51,793 bases of DNA, taken from positions 1-51,793 of the forward strand of contig JANQSF010000096.1 of the NCBI GenBank assembly GCA_028284155.1, given 5' to 3'. The DNA comes from Phycisphaeraceae bacterium (GTDB taxonomy: Bacteria > Planctomycetota > Phycisphaerae > Phycisphaerales > Phycisphaeraceae). Positions 41,443 through 47,960 of this stretch are shown piece by piece (position 1 is the first letter of the stretch; each line of letters starts with the position of its first letter). The translations under genes were made by a program, and so were the position numbers. The notes beneath the pieces are model-generated. The model was not told the DNA's origin and did no database searches. It was given only the letters and a program-made list of their open reading frames with translations.

Positions 41443-41460
41443 AGCCCGCTCCGGGCTTTC
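41443..41460 (+). terminator. Possible terminator after the cold shock gene
   Basis: AGCCCG-ctc-CGGGCT followed by TTCC. Short stem and short T run. Confidence 0.4.
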
Positions 41461-41496
41461 CGCGGGATATGGGTTTCGCTATGAAGAGGTTCCGAC

Positions 41497-41814
41497 ATGC
41501 GTTCGACCATCGTGGGCATCCTGATCGTGATCGTTTGTAACGTTGTCGCTTGCACATCGTCGCGCACGGTTAGCCCGCAGAGCCTCCCGGTAAACGGCTT
41601 TGACCCGTTTAGCCACACCATGTATCGCGGTTCGGACCCCGACTTTCACCACTTCGTCGGACAACGCGGAAAGTCCCGGACAAGGTTTCGCGTTCCCGCG
41701 ACCCAGGCGACCATCGATCCCGCCCCCTTCAAGTTTGATTCCGGCCGAAATGCGTTCGTCGAGTCCGTCAATGACAATTCGATTCAGTTGTTAGTCCTCG
41801 AAGGCGCTCGCTAA
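41497..41814 (+). CDS. Small putative lipoprotein
   Basis: 105 residues. MRSTIVGILIVIVCNVVACT has a lipobox-like VVAC with Cys near residue 19, so the mature protein would be lipid-anchored. The rest is short and polar, with HHFVGQRGKSRTRFRVPATQ and FDSGRNAFVESVNDNSIQLL. AGAGG lies 7-9 nt before the ATG. No family recognised. Confidence 0.6.
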   Translation: MRSTIVGILIVIVCNVVACTSSRTVSPQSLPVNGFDPFSHTMYRGSDPDFHHFVGQRGKSRTRFRVPATQATIDPAPFKFDSGRNAFVESVNDNSIQLLVLEGAR

Positions 41815-41940
41815 TCACATGTCATAGCTGCACCGCAACGCCTTGGTTGAATAGCGCTCTTGAACAACGCGTGATGACCACGCGCGCGGCTCCGTCGTGA
41901 ACCGCATGGGAATCGGCGTGTTCAACGAAACGCGCTCTCT

Positions 41941-42093
41941 GTCCGAGCCGGGCTCTGCGAGTCTGATCTGCCAACGAGCGTCAAAGGCGAGGAGGATGAC
42001 GCCCGGGCAACAGATGTGCCGTCGTCCCACCGTTTCCGCCCGCGCGGCATTGAGCCGCTTGGGCGGATCGGACTCGCAGAGTCCGGCTCGGAC
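41941..42093. repeat. Long inverted repeat, 28-bp arms
   Basis: Arms 41941-41968 (GTCCGAGCCGGGCTCTGCGA..) and 42066-42093 pair at 26 of 28 positions; the two exceptions can be G-U pairs. The 97-nt spacer is GC-rich. Each arm contains short palindromes (GAGCC-g-GGCTC and GACTC-gca-GAGTC). It dominates the 518-bp gene-free stretch 41815-42333, in which I see no coding sequence. Confidence 0.8.
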
Positions 42094-42333
42094 AAGACAA
42101 AACCGCTCAGATTCGTGCGCGGTGTCGCAACGCAGTAAGGATTCGGGCTGGCAGTGGAAAGTGCCAATCGCCCGCGCCCTTGACGTGTGCGGCGCACGCA
42201 GGGTGATCGCGGGCGAAACGCTGTTGCTCTCGGGCGCGCTCCGAGCCACTCTGGCGATTGAAGAGGCCCGCACGGCGAGTGCATCGCCTTTGTTCAGGCC
42301 GTGGGAGTTTTGCTGTGCCTCATATGATTGGGT

Positions 42334-42708
42334 ATGGATGTCGCGCATCGCCATCGTCGACGGTTAATCGTCTACGTTGTCCTGACTCTGTTCGCGGCGG
42401 GCGCGATCTACTACACACTAATAGACGATTGGTTCACGCGGTTTGTCTTGCAGCCCGGTCCCATGCACACCTTCCAACTGGACCGAGAGCCGGAAAACTT
42501 GAACGACGTCGAAATCGTCTTCTTCGCGACACTGACAATGGAGTTGGACGGCTACGCGATCAACGAGTGGGAGCCGTATTTCAAAGAGTCGAGTCGTCCC
42601 GACATCGCGGCGGTCTACTTCTGGAATCGGGACGGAGAGCGCCCTCGCATGGTCTGGTTGTCGCTCGATGGGCAGACGCTTCGTTGCCATTCCCAATACC
42701 AGAAGTGA
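42334..42708 (+). CDS. Small membrane-anchored protein of unknown function
   Basis: 124 residues from the ATG at 42334. One N-terminal membrane segment (LIVYVVLTLFAAGAIYYTLI, about residues 10-30) and a soluble domain outside: PEPENLNDVEIVFFATLTME-like strands, then YFKESSRPDIAAVYFWNRDG and MVWLSLDGQTLRC. No family recognised. A REP-type pair follows the stop directly, and infC is convergent. Confidence 0.6.
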   Translation: MDVAHRHRRRLIVYVVLTLFAAGAIYYTLIDDWFTRFVLQPGPMHTFQLDREPENLNDVEIVFFATLTMELDGYAINEWEPYFKESSRPDIAAVYFWNRDGERPRMVWLSLDGQTLRCHSQYQK

Positions 42709-42716
42709 CACAACGC

Positions 42717-42791
42717 GTGCCGCTGGCGGCTTGTCCACCAGTGTCCGCAGTTACACATCTACAACACTGCCGGGCAAGCCGCCAGTAACAC
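42717..42791. repeat. REP-type inverted pair, family GTGC-b (copy 2, decayed)
   Basis: Arms 42717-42743 and 42765-42791 match the copy at 22001-22074 but have several substitutions, some unpaired. It lies between convergent genes. Confidence 0.8.
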
Positions 42792-42837
42792 CCAGATAAT
42801 TAGACGTTTGCGAACCAGTATTCCGCACACGACCCAC

Positions 42838-43533
42838 TCACGCCGACGCCGCCGTCTTCGCACCTTCGTCCGACGCGGGCGTCTCCGCCGGCTTGCTCGC
42901 CGCTCCCCCGGACGCGCCCGCCCCTTCCGCCGGCTTTGGCGGCTTCTTCTTCTCTTCCTTCTTCCCGCCCTTGTCCGGCGCGAGCACCATGGTCATGCGT
43001 CTGCCTTGCGGGCGGGGGTGGGTTTCGATCTTGCTGATCTCTTCCAGCTTGGCGGCCGCCTCCTGAAGGATGCGCACGCCGATGTCGCGGTGCGCCATCT
43101 CGCGCCCGCGGAACAGCATGGTGAACTGCACCTTGTGGCCTTCTTCCAGGAACTGCTTGGCTTTGCCCATCTTGATCGACAGGTCGTGTTCGTCGATCTT
43201 CGGCCGAACACGAACCTCTTTCAGCTCACTCTGTTTCGAGTGGGCCTTGTTCTTTTGCTCTTTCTTCTTCTGCTGGTACTTCCACTTGCCGTAGTCCATG
43301 ATGCGGCAGACGGGCGGCGTGGATTGCGGCGACACCTCGACGAGGTCGAGGCCGGCGTCCTGCGCGCGACGTCGTGCTTCGTCGACTTCGACGATTTCGG
43401 CGGTCCCGGCGTCTTCATCCACAAGGCGGACGGGAGAGATGCGGATCTGGTCATTCACGCGGAGACGCTTGCCGGTCTCCTTGCGTTGGGGTTGAAAGCG
43501 ACGTGCGATGTTGCGGACTCCAGCATGGGCCAT
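42838..43533 (-). CDS. infC: Translation initiation factor IF-3
   Basis: 231 residues from the ATG at 43533. IF-3 N-domain (RLRVNDQIRISPVRLVDEDA, EARRRAQDAGLDLVEVSP, PPVCRIMDYGKWKYQQKKKE) and C-domain (KEVRVRPKIDEHDLSIKMGK, RGREMAHRDIGVRILQEAAA). About 45 extra residues at the C-terminus are Lys/Pro/Ala-rich (KKEEKKKPPKPAEGAGASGG). The start follows a hairpin and T run directly. rpmI and rplT, the usual partners, are not downstream. The frame extends to 43626 and an ATG at 43578 is an alternative start. Confidence 0.95.
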   Translation of the reverse strand: MAHAGVRNIARRFQPQRKETGKRLRVNDQIRISPVRLVDEDAGTAEIVEVDEARRRAQDAGLDLVEVSPQSTPPVCRIMDYGKWKYQQKKKEQKNKAHSKQSELKEVRVRPKIDEHDLSIKMGKAKQFLEEGHKVQFTMLFRGREMAHRDIGVRILQEAAAKLEEISKIETHPRPQGRRMTMVLAPDKGGKKEEKKKPPKPAEGAGASGGAASKPAETPASDEGAKTAASA

Positions 43534-43574
43534 GAAAAACCACCCGCGTCGGTCGGCCTGGAGCCGAGGCGGGT
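43534..43574 (-). promoter_or_regulatory. Hairpin plus T run directly before infC
   Basis: On the minus strand ACCCGC pairs with GCGGGT, with an inner CGGC/GCCG stem, followed by GGTTTTTC and the ATG at 43533. It has the form of an intrinsic terminator, and it also covers part of the only ribosome-binding-like sequence (GGGTGG). A TATACAT box lies just upstream (about 43577-43583). Confidence 0.5.
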
Positions 43575-43624
43575 CCATGTATAGGTTATCGCGGGTGGCA
43601 GCGAATGACAAGGGGTGGAGCAGC

Positions 43625-43850
43625 ATGGGAGCCGGGGAGAAGGGGAGAACGGGAGAGCGGAGAGCCGGGCAACGGCAAAGGTGCGTTTGCGAGGGAAGCC
43701 GGGTCTGTCCGCAGACCCGGATCGGGGTGACGCTGTGATCCGGGTCTACGGACAGACCCGGCTTGTTGGCTACAGGGTGGTCTGATACGCGCTTGACTTG
43801 TCGCCCTCTCCCCTTCTCCCTTTCTCCCTCGCTCCCCTGCTACCGTCCCG
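43625..43850. repeat. Nested inverted repeats between infC and the oxidoreductase gene
   Basis: The inner pair, 43696-43723 and 43737-43764, is AAGCCGGGTCTG-tccg-CAGACCCGGATC and its complement, 27 of 28 positions. The outer parts are purine-rich (43625-43668, GGGGAGAAGGGGAGA) on the left and the matching pyrimidine-rich tract on the right (about 43801-43850). The region 43579-43899 has no other gene. Confidence 0.8.
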
Positions 43851-43867
43851 TGCTCCCCTGCTTCCCA

Positions 43868-43873
43868 TATGAT
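43868..43873 (+). promoter_or_regulatory. -10 box TATGAT for the oxidoreductase gene
   Basis: TATGAT lies 26 nt before the ATG at 43900, with the ribosome binding site GAAAGGA at 43881-43887 between them. Confidence 0.45.
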
Positions 43874-43899
43874 CGCCCCGACACGAAAGGACCACCACC

Positions 43900-44949
43900 A
43901 TGGCAGACCAACTCCGCTGGGGCATTCTCGGGACCGGCCGAATCGCGGCCGCGCTGGCCGAGGCGTTGCGCGACTCCAAGACCAGCCACCTGTTGGCCGT
44001 CGGCAGCCGATCGCAGGCCTCGGCCGACCGATTCGCCGACACGTGGCGGGCCGACCGCCGCTACCCGACTTACGACGCGCTGCTCGGCGACGCCGATGTC
44101 GATGTCGTCTACATCGCCACGCCCAACCAGTTGCACGCCGAGTTGGCCATCGCCTGCGCGAACGCGGGCAAGCACATCCTCTGCGAAAAACCAATTGCCC
44201 TGAACGCCCCGCAGGCCGAGCCGATCTTCCAAGCCGCCGAAGCGAACGACGTATTCCTGATGGAAGCGTTCATGTACCGCTGCCACCCGCAGACCGCCAA
44301 GATCGTCGAGCTGGTCCGCGACAAGGCCGTCGGCGACGTGCGCCTGCTGCAAGCGAGCTTCGCGTTTCACATGTCGCAGGAATGGCAAGACAAAGACCCG
44401 CGCATGGTCAACGCCTGGGCCGGCGGCGGGATCATGGACGTCGGCTGCTACACCGTGTCGCTCAGCCGACTCATCGCCGGCGTCGCCAACGGGCACGCCG
44501 GTCCGATCGAGCCGACGGAGATCGCAGGCAGCGCGCACCTGCACCCGCAAAAGAATGTTGACCTCTGGGCCGGCGCGACTTGCAAGTTCGACGGCGACAT
44601 CGTCGCGGCGCTGGCCTGCGGCATCATGGTCGATACCGACTGGACCTACCGCGTGTTCGGAACGCAAGGCCGACTCGAAATCCCCAACCCGTGGAAGCCC
44701 GAGCCGACCGGCGCGGTCATCAAACGCTTCGCCGAAGGCGGCCCCGGCCCGACCGAGCCGGCCGAGGTCTACACCATCGACGCCAACCGAACGCTGTACG
44801 AGATCGAGGTCGACACCGTCGCGGAACACATCAACGCCCGACAAGCCCCCAACCCGTGCGCGACGTGGGACGACACGATGCAGAACATGCGCACGCTGGA
44901 CCGCTGGCGCGCGTCGATCGGGTTGAAGTGGGAAGGGACGGAGGGGTAG
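43900..44949 (+). CDS. Gfo/Idh/MocA-family oxidoreductase
   Basis: 349 residues. NAD(P)-dependent dehydrogenase of sugars or related compounds. The Rossmann fold has WGILGTGRIAAALAEAL, then VYIATPNQLHAELAIACANA and GKHILCEKPIALN with the catalytic EKP Lys. The C-terminal alpha/beta domain includes FMYRCHPQTAKI and GGGIMDVGCYTVSLSRLI, the usual Asp and His substrate residues. The protein has no export signal, in contrast with many planctomycete members, so it acts in the cytoplasm. Substrate unknown. Convergent with cdsA. Confidence 0.93.
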   Translation: MADQLRWGILGTGRIAAALAEALRDSKTSHLLAVGSRSQASADRFADTWRADRRYPTYDALLGDADVDVVYIATPNQLHAELAIACANAGKHILCEKPIALNAPQAEPIFQAAEANDVFLMEAFMYRCHPQTAKIVELVRDKAVGDVRLLQASFAFHMSQEWQDKDPRMVNAWAGGGIMDVGCYTVSLSRLIAGVANGHAGPIEPTEIAGSAHLHPQKNVDLWAGATCKFDGDIVAALACGIMVDTDWTYRVFGTQGRLEIPNPWKPEPTGAVIKRFAEGGPGPTEPAEVYTIDANRTLYEIEVDTVAEHINARQAPNPCATWDDTMQNMRTLDRWRASIGLKWEGTEG

Positions 44950-44953
44950 ACTC

Positions 44954-45090
44954 GAAAGCAGGAAACCAAGAAACCAGGAGAGCATGAAATGTTGGTGGCC
45001 GTGCGCTGTCGTGCTGGCCGACTCGAGAATACGCATCGGCGTCAAGCGCCTTGATCTCTTGCTTTCCTGTTCTCCTGCTTTCCTGCTTTC
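44954..45090. repeat. AGCAGGAAA-type inverted pair
   Basis: Arms 44954-44984 (GAAAGCAGGAAACC..) and 45060-45090 pair at about 25 of 31 positions around a 75-nt spacer. The arms are tandem GCAGGAAA-like words and not palindromes. The related structure at 7329-7440 lies in the same kind of place, between convergent genes. Confidence 0.75.
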
Positions 45091-45098
45091 TCCGCCGA

Positions 45099-45983
45099 CT
45101 ACGTCGGCGCGCAACTCAACATCCAATACGCCACCGGCGCCGCCACCAACGGCGAGTCGAGCACGTCCAGCGCCCCACCCATCCCGGGGATGAGCTTGCC
45201 CGAGTCCTTGATCCCCGCGTCGCGTTTGAGCAGGCTGGCGACGAGGTCGCCGATGTGGCCGATGCCGCCGATCACCGCGCCGGTCACGCCCGCGTACCAC
45301 AGCGGCAGGTCGCCTGCCTTGAACAGGCCCAGGTGATTCGCCCACATCGCAAACAGCACAGCCGTCACGGCCGACAGCACCAGTCCGCCCGCCAGGCCTT
45401 CCCAAGTCTTGCCCGGGCTGAGCCAGGGGATGAGCTTCGTCTTCCCGATTGCTCGCCCCGTGAAGTACGCGCCGGTGTCGCACTGCTTGACGACCAGGAT
45501 CGTCGCGGCCACGACCCACGCGCTGTGCGTGTGTCGAATCAATAGATAGAAGGCCGGTAGCAGGCCGAGGTAGACCAGCGCGAACATCGTCGCCGCGGCC
45601 GACTGGGCCGCGCCCTGCGTCTGCTGCTTCGGCACGCTGTGCTTGATGAACGCGACGAGCATGACCAGCGCCATCCACGACCCGACCATCGGTCCGATCC
45701 GCCAGGCGACCCACGGCAGCGTGACCAGATACATCATCACGGCCAAGCCGACCACACCCGCCGCGACAATCGGCGTCGACACGCTCACACCCTTGGCCCG
45801 GAAGATCGCGCACAGCTCGCGCGACGCGACTGCCGCCAGGCCGATAAACACGCACGCGACGAACAGCCCCGCCGGCAGCGTCTGACCGCCGACCGCCACC
45901 TGCCCGACTCGATCGTCGAGCCAGAAAACGCCGATCAGAAAGGCGATGAGCAGCGTACCAAAAACAAGCCGTTGGCCAAGCAT
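45099..45983 (-). CDS. cdsA: Phosphatidate cytidylyltransferase (CDP-diglyceride synthase)
   Basis: 294 residues from the ATG at 45983; the open frame continues upstream without membrane character. About eight membrane segments. Makes CDP-diacylglycerol from CTP and phosphatidic acid in the inner membrane. The C-terminal signature reads SLLKRDAGIKDSGKLIPGMG then GALDVLDS; the usual form is KRDxGxKDxGxxxPGHGGxxDRxDS, so the His is Met and the Arg is Val here. QCDTGAYFTGRAIGKTKLIPW is also typical. The start lies 6 nt from a TACCAT box. No uppS or dxr gene is adjacent. Confidence 0.93.
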   Translation of the reverse strand: MLGQRLVFGTLLIAFLIGVFWLDDRVGQVAVGGQTLPAGLFVACVFIGLAAVASRELCAIFRAKGVSVSTPIVAAGVVGLAVMMYLVTLPWVAWRIGPMVGSWMALVMLVAFIKHSVPKQQTQGAAQSAAATMFALVYLGLLPAFYLLIRHTHSAWVVAATILVVKQCDTGAYFTGRAIGKTKLIPWLSPGKTWEGLAGGLVLSAVTAVLFAMWANHLGLFKAGDLPLWYAGVTGAVIGGIGHIGDLVASLLKRDAGIKDSGKLIPGMGGALDVLDSPLVAAPVAYWMLSCAPT

Positions 45984-45989
45984 GCCCCG

Positions 45990-45995
45990 ATGGTA
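45990..45995 (-). promoter_or_regulatory. -10 box TACCAT, leaderless start of cdsA
   Basis: On the minus strand TACCAT is followed by CGGGGC and the ATG at 45983. It has the same box and spacing as 32938-32943. Confidence 0.55.
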
Positions 45996-46039
45996 CGCGA
46001 CCCACGCCCCACGCGTGACGCACGCTCCTGCACGACAAC

Positions 46040-46067
46040 AAGTCGGGTCTTTCCGAAGACCCGGATC
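46040..46067. repeat. AAGCCGGGTCTT palindromic repeat, single unit
   Basis: AAGTCGGGTCTT-tccg-AAGACCCGGATC, between the divergent cdsA and cytochrome genes. It is inverted relative to the unit at 34082-34109. Confidence 0.8.
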
Positions 46068-46076
46068 CCCCAACCC

Positions 46077-46082
46077 TATGAT
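46077..46082 (+). promoter_or_regulatory. -10 box TATGAT for the cytochrome c gene
   Basis: TATGAT is followed by 10 nt and the ATG at 46093. A leader of a few bases at most. It overlaps an alternative ATG at 46078. Confidence 0.4.
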
Positions 46083-46092
46083 CGCGGACCCC

Positions 46093-47607
46093 ATGCCCGC
46101 CCCCCACCACAACACGCCGCCCCATCGCGCAGCACACACCGCGCTCATCGCCGCGGCGCTCATCCTCTGCGTCACCGCGTCCACCCAAGCCCAACACGCC
46201 GCGCCGAGCAACACCGACACCAACCTCAAAGCCGTCCCTGAAACCATCGAATACAAGATCCACGTCGAGCCGATCTTCCGCCGGCACTGCTACGACTGCC
46301 ACGGCCCCAAGCGCCAGCAGGCCGACCTGCGACTCGACACCCGCGAGGGCGCGTTGGCCGGCGGGAACTCCGGCCTGCCGCTGCTCGAAGGGCCGGCCAA
46401 AGACAACGAGCTGATCGCCCGCGTCACAAGCGACGACGACGAGTTCCGCATGCCGCGCTACGAGGAGCCACTCAGCGCGTTCGAGATCGAAATCCTCAAA
46501 CGCTGGATCGACCAGGGCGCCGATTGGCCCGACGAAAAAGCCGAAGGCCGATGGGACGCCTGGCTCGAACGGCTCAACGCGGCCGAGCACTGGCACAAAA
46601 CCTACCTCGCCCGATACCAGTGGACGCTCTTGGTCGCGCTGCTCGTTTGGCTGATCGTCGAACGCTCGAAGCAAAGCGTCCGCCGCGCCGCCAAGGCCGC
46701 CAACGACGAGGGCACGAATGGGAAAGACGTGCCCAACGTCGGCCCGCTGACCCGCCGCCTCGCGCGCTTCCCGCGCAGCCTCATCTTCTGCGTCATGCTC
46801 ATCGTCGGCGTCGTGCAGATGCAACTGTTTGAAGCCGCCATGCGACAGCGCATCGCCGAACTCTCGCAACGGCCGACGTCGCTGACAGGCCTCGACGACG
46901 ACTTCATCTTCGGCTCGCCGCCCCGCCCACTCCCGCCCCGGCACGGCCCGCGACTTGCCGGCACGTACTACCGCGGCAACTGCGAACGCCACGAGAATCT
47001 CTACAACAACGGCAACTACCTGACCTGCACCTTCCACGTCGCGCTCGTTGACGCCGCCGGCCAACCCGTCAACGTCGGCGACGACCTGCCGACCGACGGC
47101 ATGCAGATCCGCCTCGAGATCGACCGCGCGCCGCACGTCACCGACAGGCTGTTCTCCGACAAGATCATGCAGCGCGTCCGCTTCACCGACGCATACCCCA
47201 GGCCCGATGACGACGACGCGAACGTCACGTCGAACCCGCTGTCGGTCGTTGAAAAGAACCAGCGCTGGCGGGCGACGTTTCCCGTCAAGCCGATGCAATC
47301 CAAAGGCAACAGCCGCGCCAAGGGCGTCGTCTACCTCTACAACGACAGCCGACCGCACTACGCCGTCGAATACGACCTGCAAGCGACGGACGGCAAGCTG
47401 CTCGAAGCGTCGAGCGTTTGGCTCGGCGCGGTGTTCCGCTCCAGCCCGATTGGCCCGCCCGTCCCGCCCAACCAGCTGCCCTTCACCGAGTGGTTCAACG
47501 AAAACCCCATCCCGCCCATCGTCGGCGGCAACACGACCGACGACCCGAAACTGCTCGGCGAAGACGAACACCTCAAACGCAAGCCGGGCGAATCCAAGTC
47601 GCCTTGA
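46093..47607 (+). CDS. Planctomycete-type cytochrome c membrane protein
   Basis: 504 residues. A signal peptide (AAHTALIAAALILCVTAST) is followed by the planctomycete cytochrome c (PSCyt1-like) segment: VEPIFRRHCYDCHGPKRQQA with one CXXCH haem site, LRLDTREGALAGG, and EIEILKRWIDQGADWP. Two membrane segments follow (WTLLVALLVWLIV, about 178, and LIFCVMLIVGVVQM, about 233) and a soluble region of about 240 residues with YYRGNCERHENLYNNGNYLT. PSCyt1 is normally linked to DUF1549/DUF1553 domains; neither is visible. The C-terminal region is not recognised. Function probably electron transfer, partner unknown. Confidence 0.85.
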   Translation: MPAPHHNTPPHRAAHTALIAAALILCVTASTQAQHAAPSNTDTNLKAVPETIEYKIHVEPIFRRHCYDCHGPKRQQADLRLDTREGALAGGNSGLPLLEGPAKDNELIARVTSDDDEFRMPRYEEPLSAFEIEILKRWIDQGADWPDEKAEGRWDAWLERLNAAEHWHKTYLARYQWTLLVALLVWLIVERSKQSVRRAAKAANDEGTNGKDVPNVGPLTRRLARFPRSLIFCVMLIVGVVQMQLFEAAMRQRIAELSQRPTSLTGLDDDFIFGSPPRPLPPRHGPRLAGTYYRGNCERHENLYNNGNYLTCTFHVALVDAAGQPVNVGDDLPTDGMQIRLEIDRAPHVTDRLFSDKIMQRVRFTDAYPRPDDDDANVTSNPLSVVEKNQRWRATFPVKPMQSKGNSRAKGVVYLYNDSRPHYAVEYDLQATDGKLLEASSVWLGAVFRSSPIGPPVPPNQLPFTEWFNENPIPPIVGGNTTDDPKLLGEDEHLKRKPGESKSP

Positions 47608-47671
47608 TGCTTAACGGGGCGGTTTGCGCGAAAGGGATGCTCACGTTTTGTTGCGCGATCGGCGACTTGAG

Positions 47672-47899
47672 AAAAACGCAAAGAGCGCCAAGAAACGCAA
47701 AGAGCGCGGAGAAGAGGAGAAGGCTTGGTTTCCGTGATCGTGTTGCCACCCATCGGTGTGTTGCGTGGCAGGACACGGCCTCACTGCGAGTCCTGCTGTG
47801 AAACCACGTACCAATCGGTGCTTGCCACACTGTGTTATAAGACTTCATCACTGCATCATCTCTGCCCTCTTGGCGTTTCTTGGCGCTCTTTGCGTTTTT
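47672..47899. repeat. Inverted repeat with 27-bp perfect arms (CGCAAAGAGCGCCAAGAAACGC type)
   Basis: Arms 47672-47698 and 47873-47899 are exact complements, separated by 174 nt. The arms consist of AACGCAAAGAGCGCC-like words. A second dyad in the spacer involves GGCAGGAC (about 47768) and GTCCTGC (about 47792). This fills the gene-free stretch 47608-47960 between convergent genes. Confidence 0.85.
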
Positions 47900-47960
47900 A
47901 TCCCCGTGCCCTGCGTCACCGCGATGTCGAGTGAATCTTGTGGTGATCTGTGCTGCAACG

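Noticed and set aside
41815..42354. Frames of 156-179 codons on both strands in the gap after the lipoprotein-like gene
   Set aside because: They run through both arms of the long inverted repeat and have low-complexity, domain-free sequence and no start context.
43840..47571. A 1243-codon minus-strand frame
   Set aside because: It is antisense to the oxidoreductase and cytochrome genes and crosses cdsA in another frame; long antisense frames are expected at this GC content.
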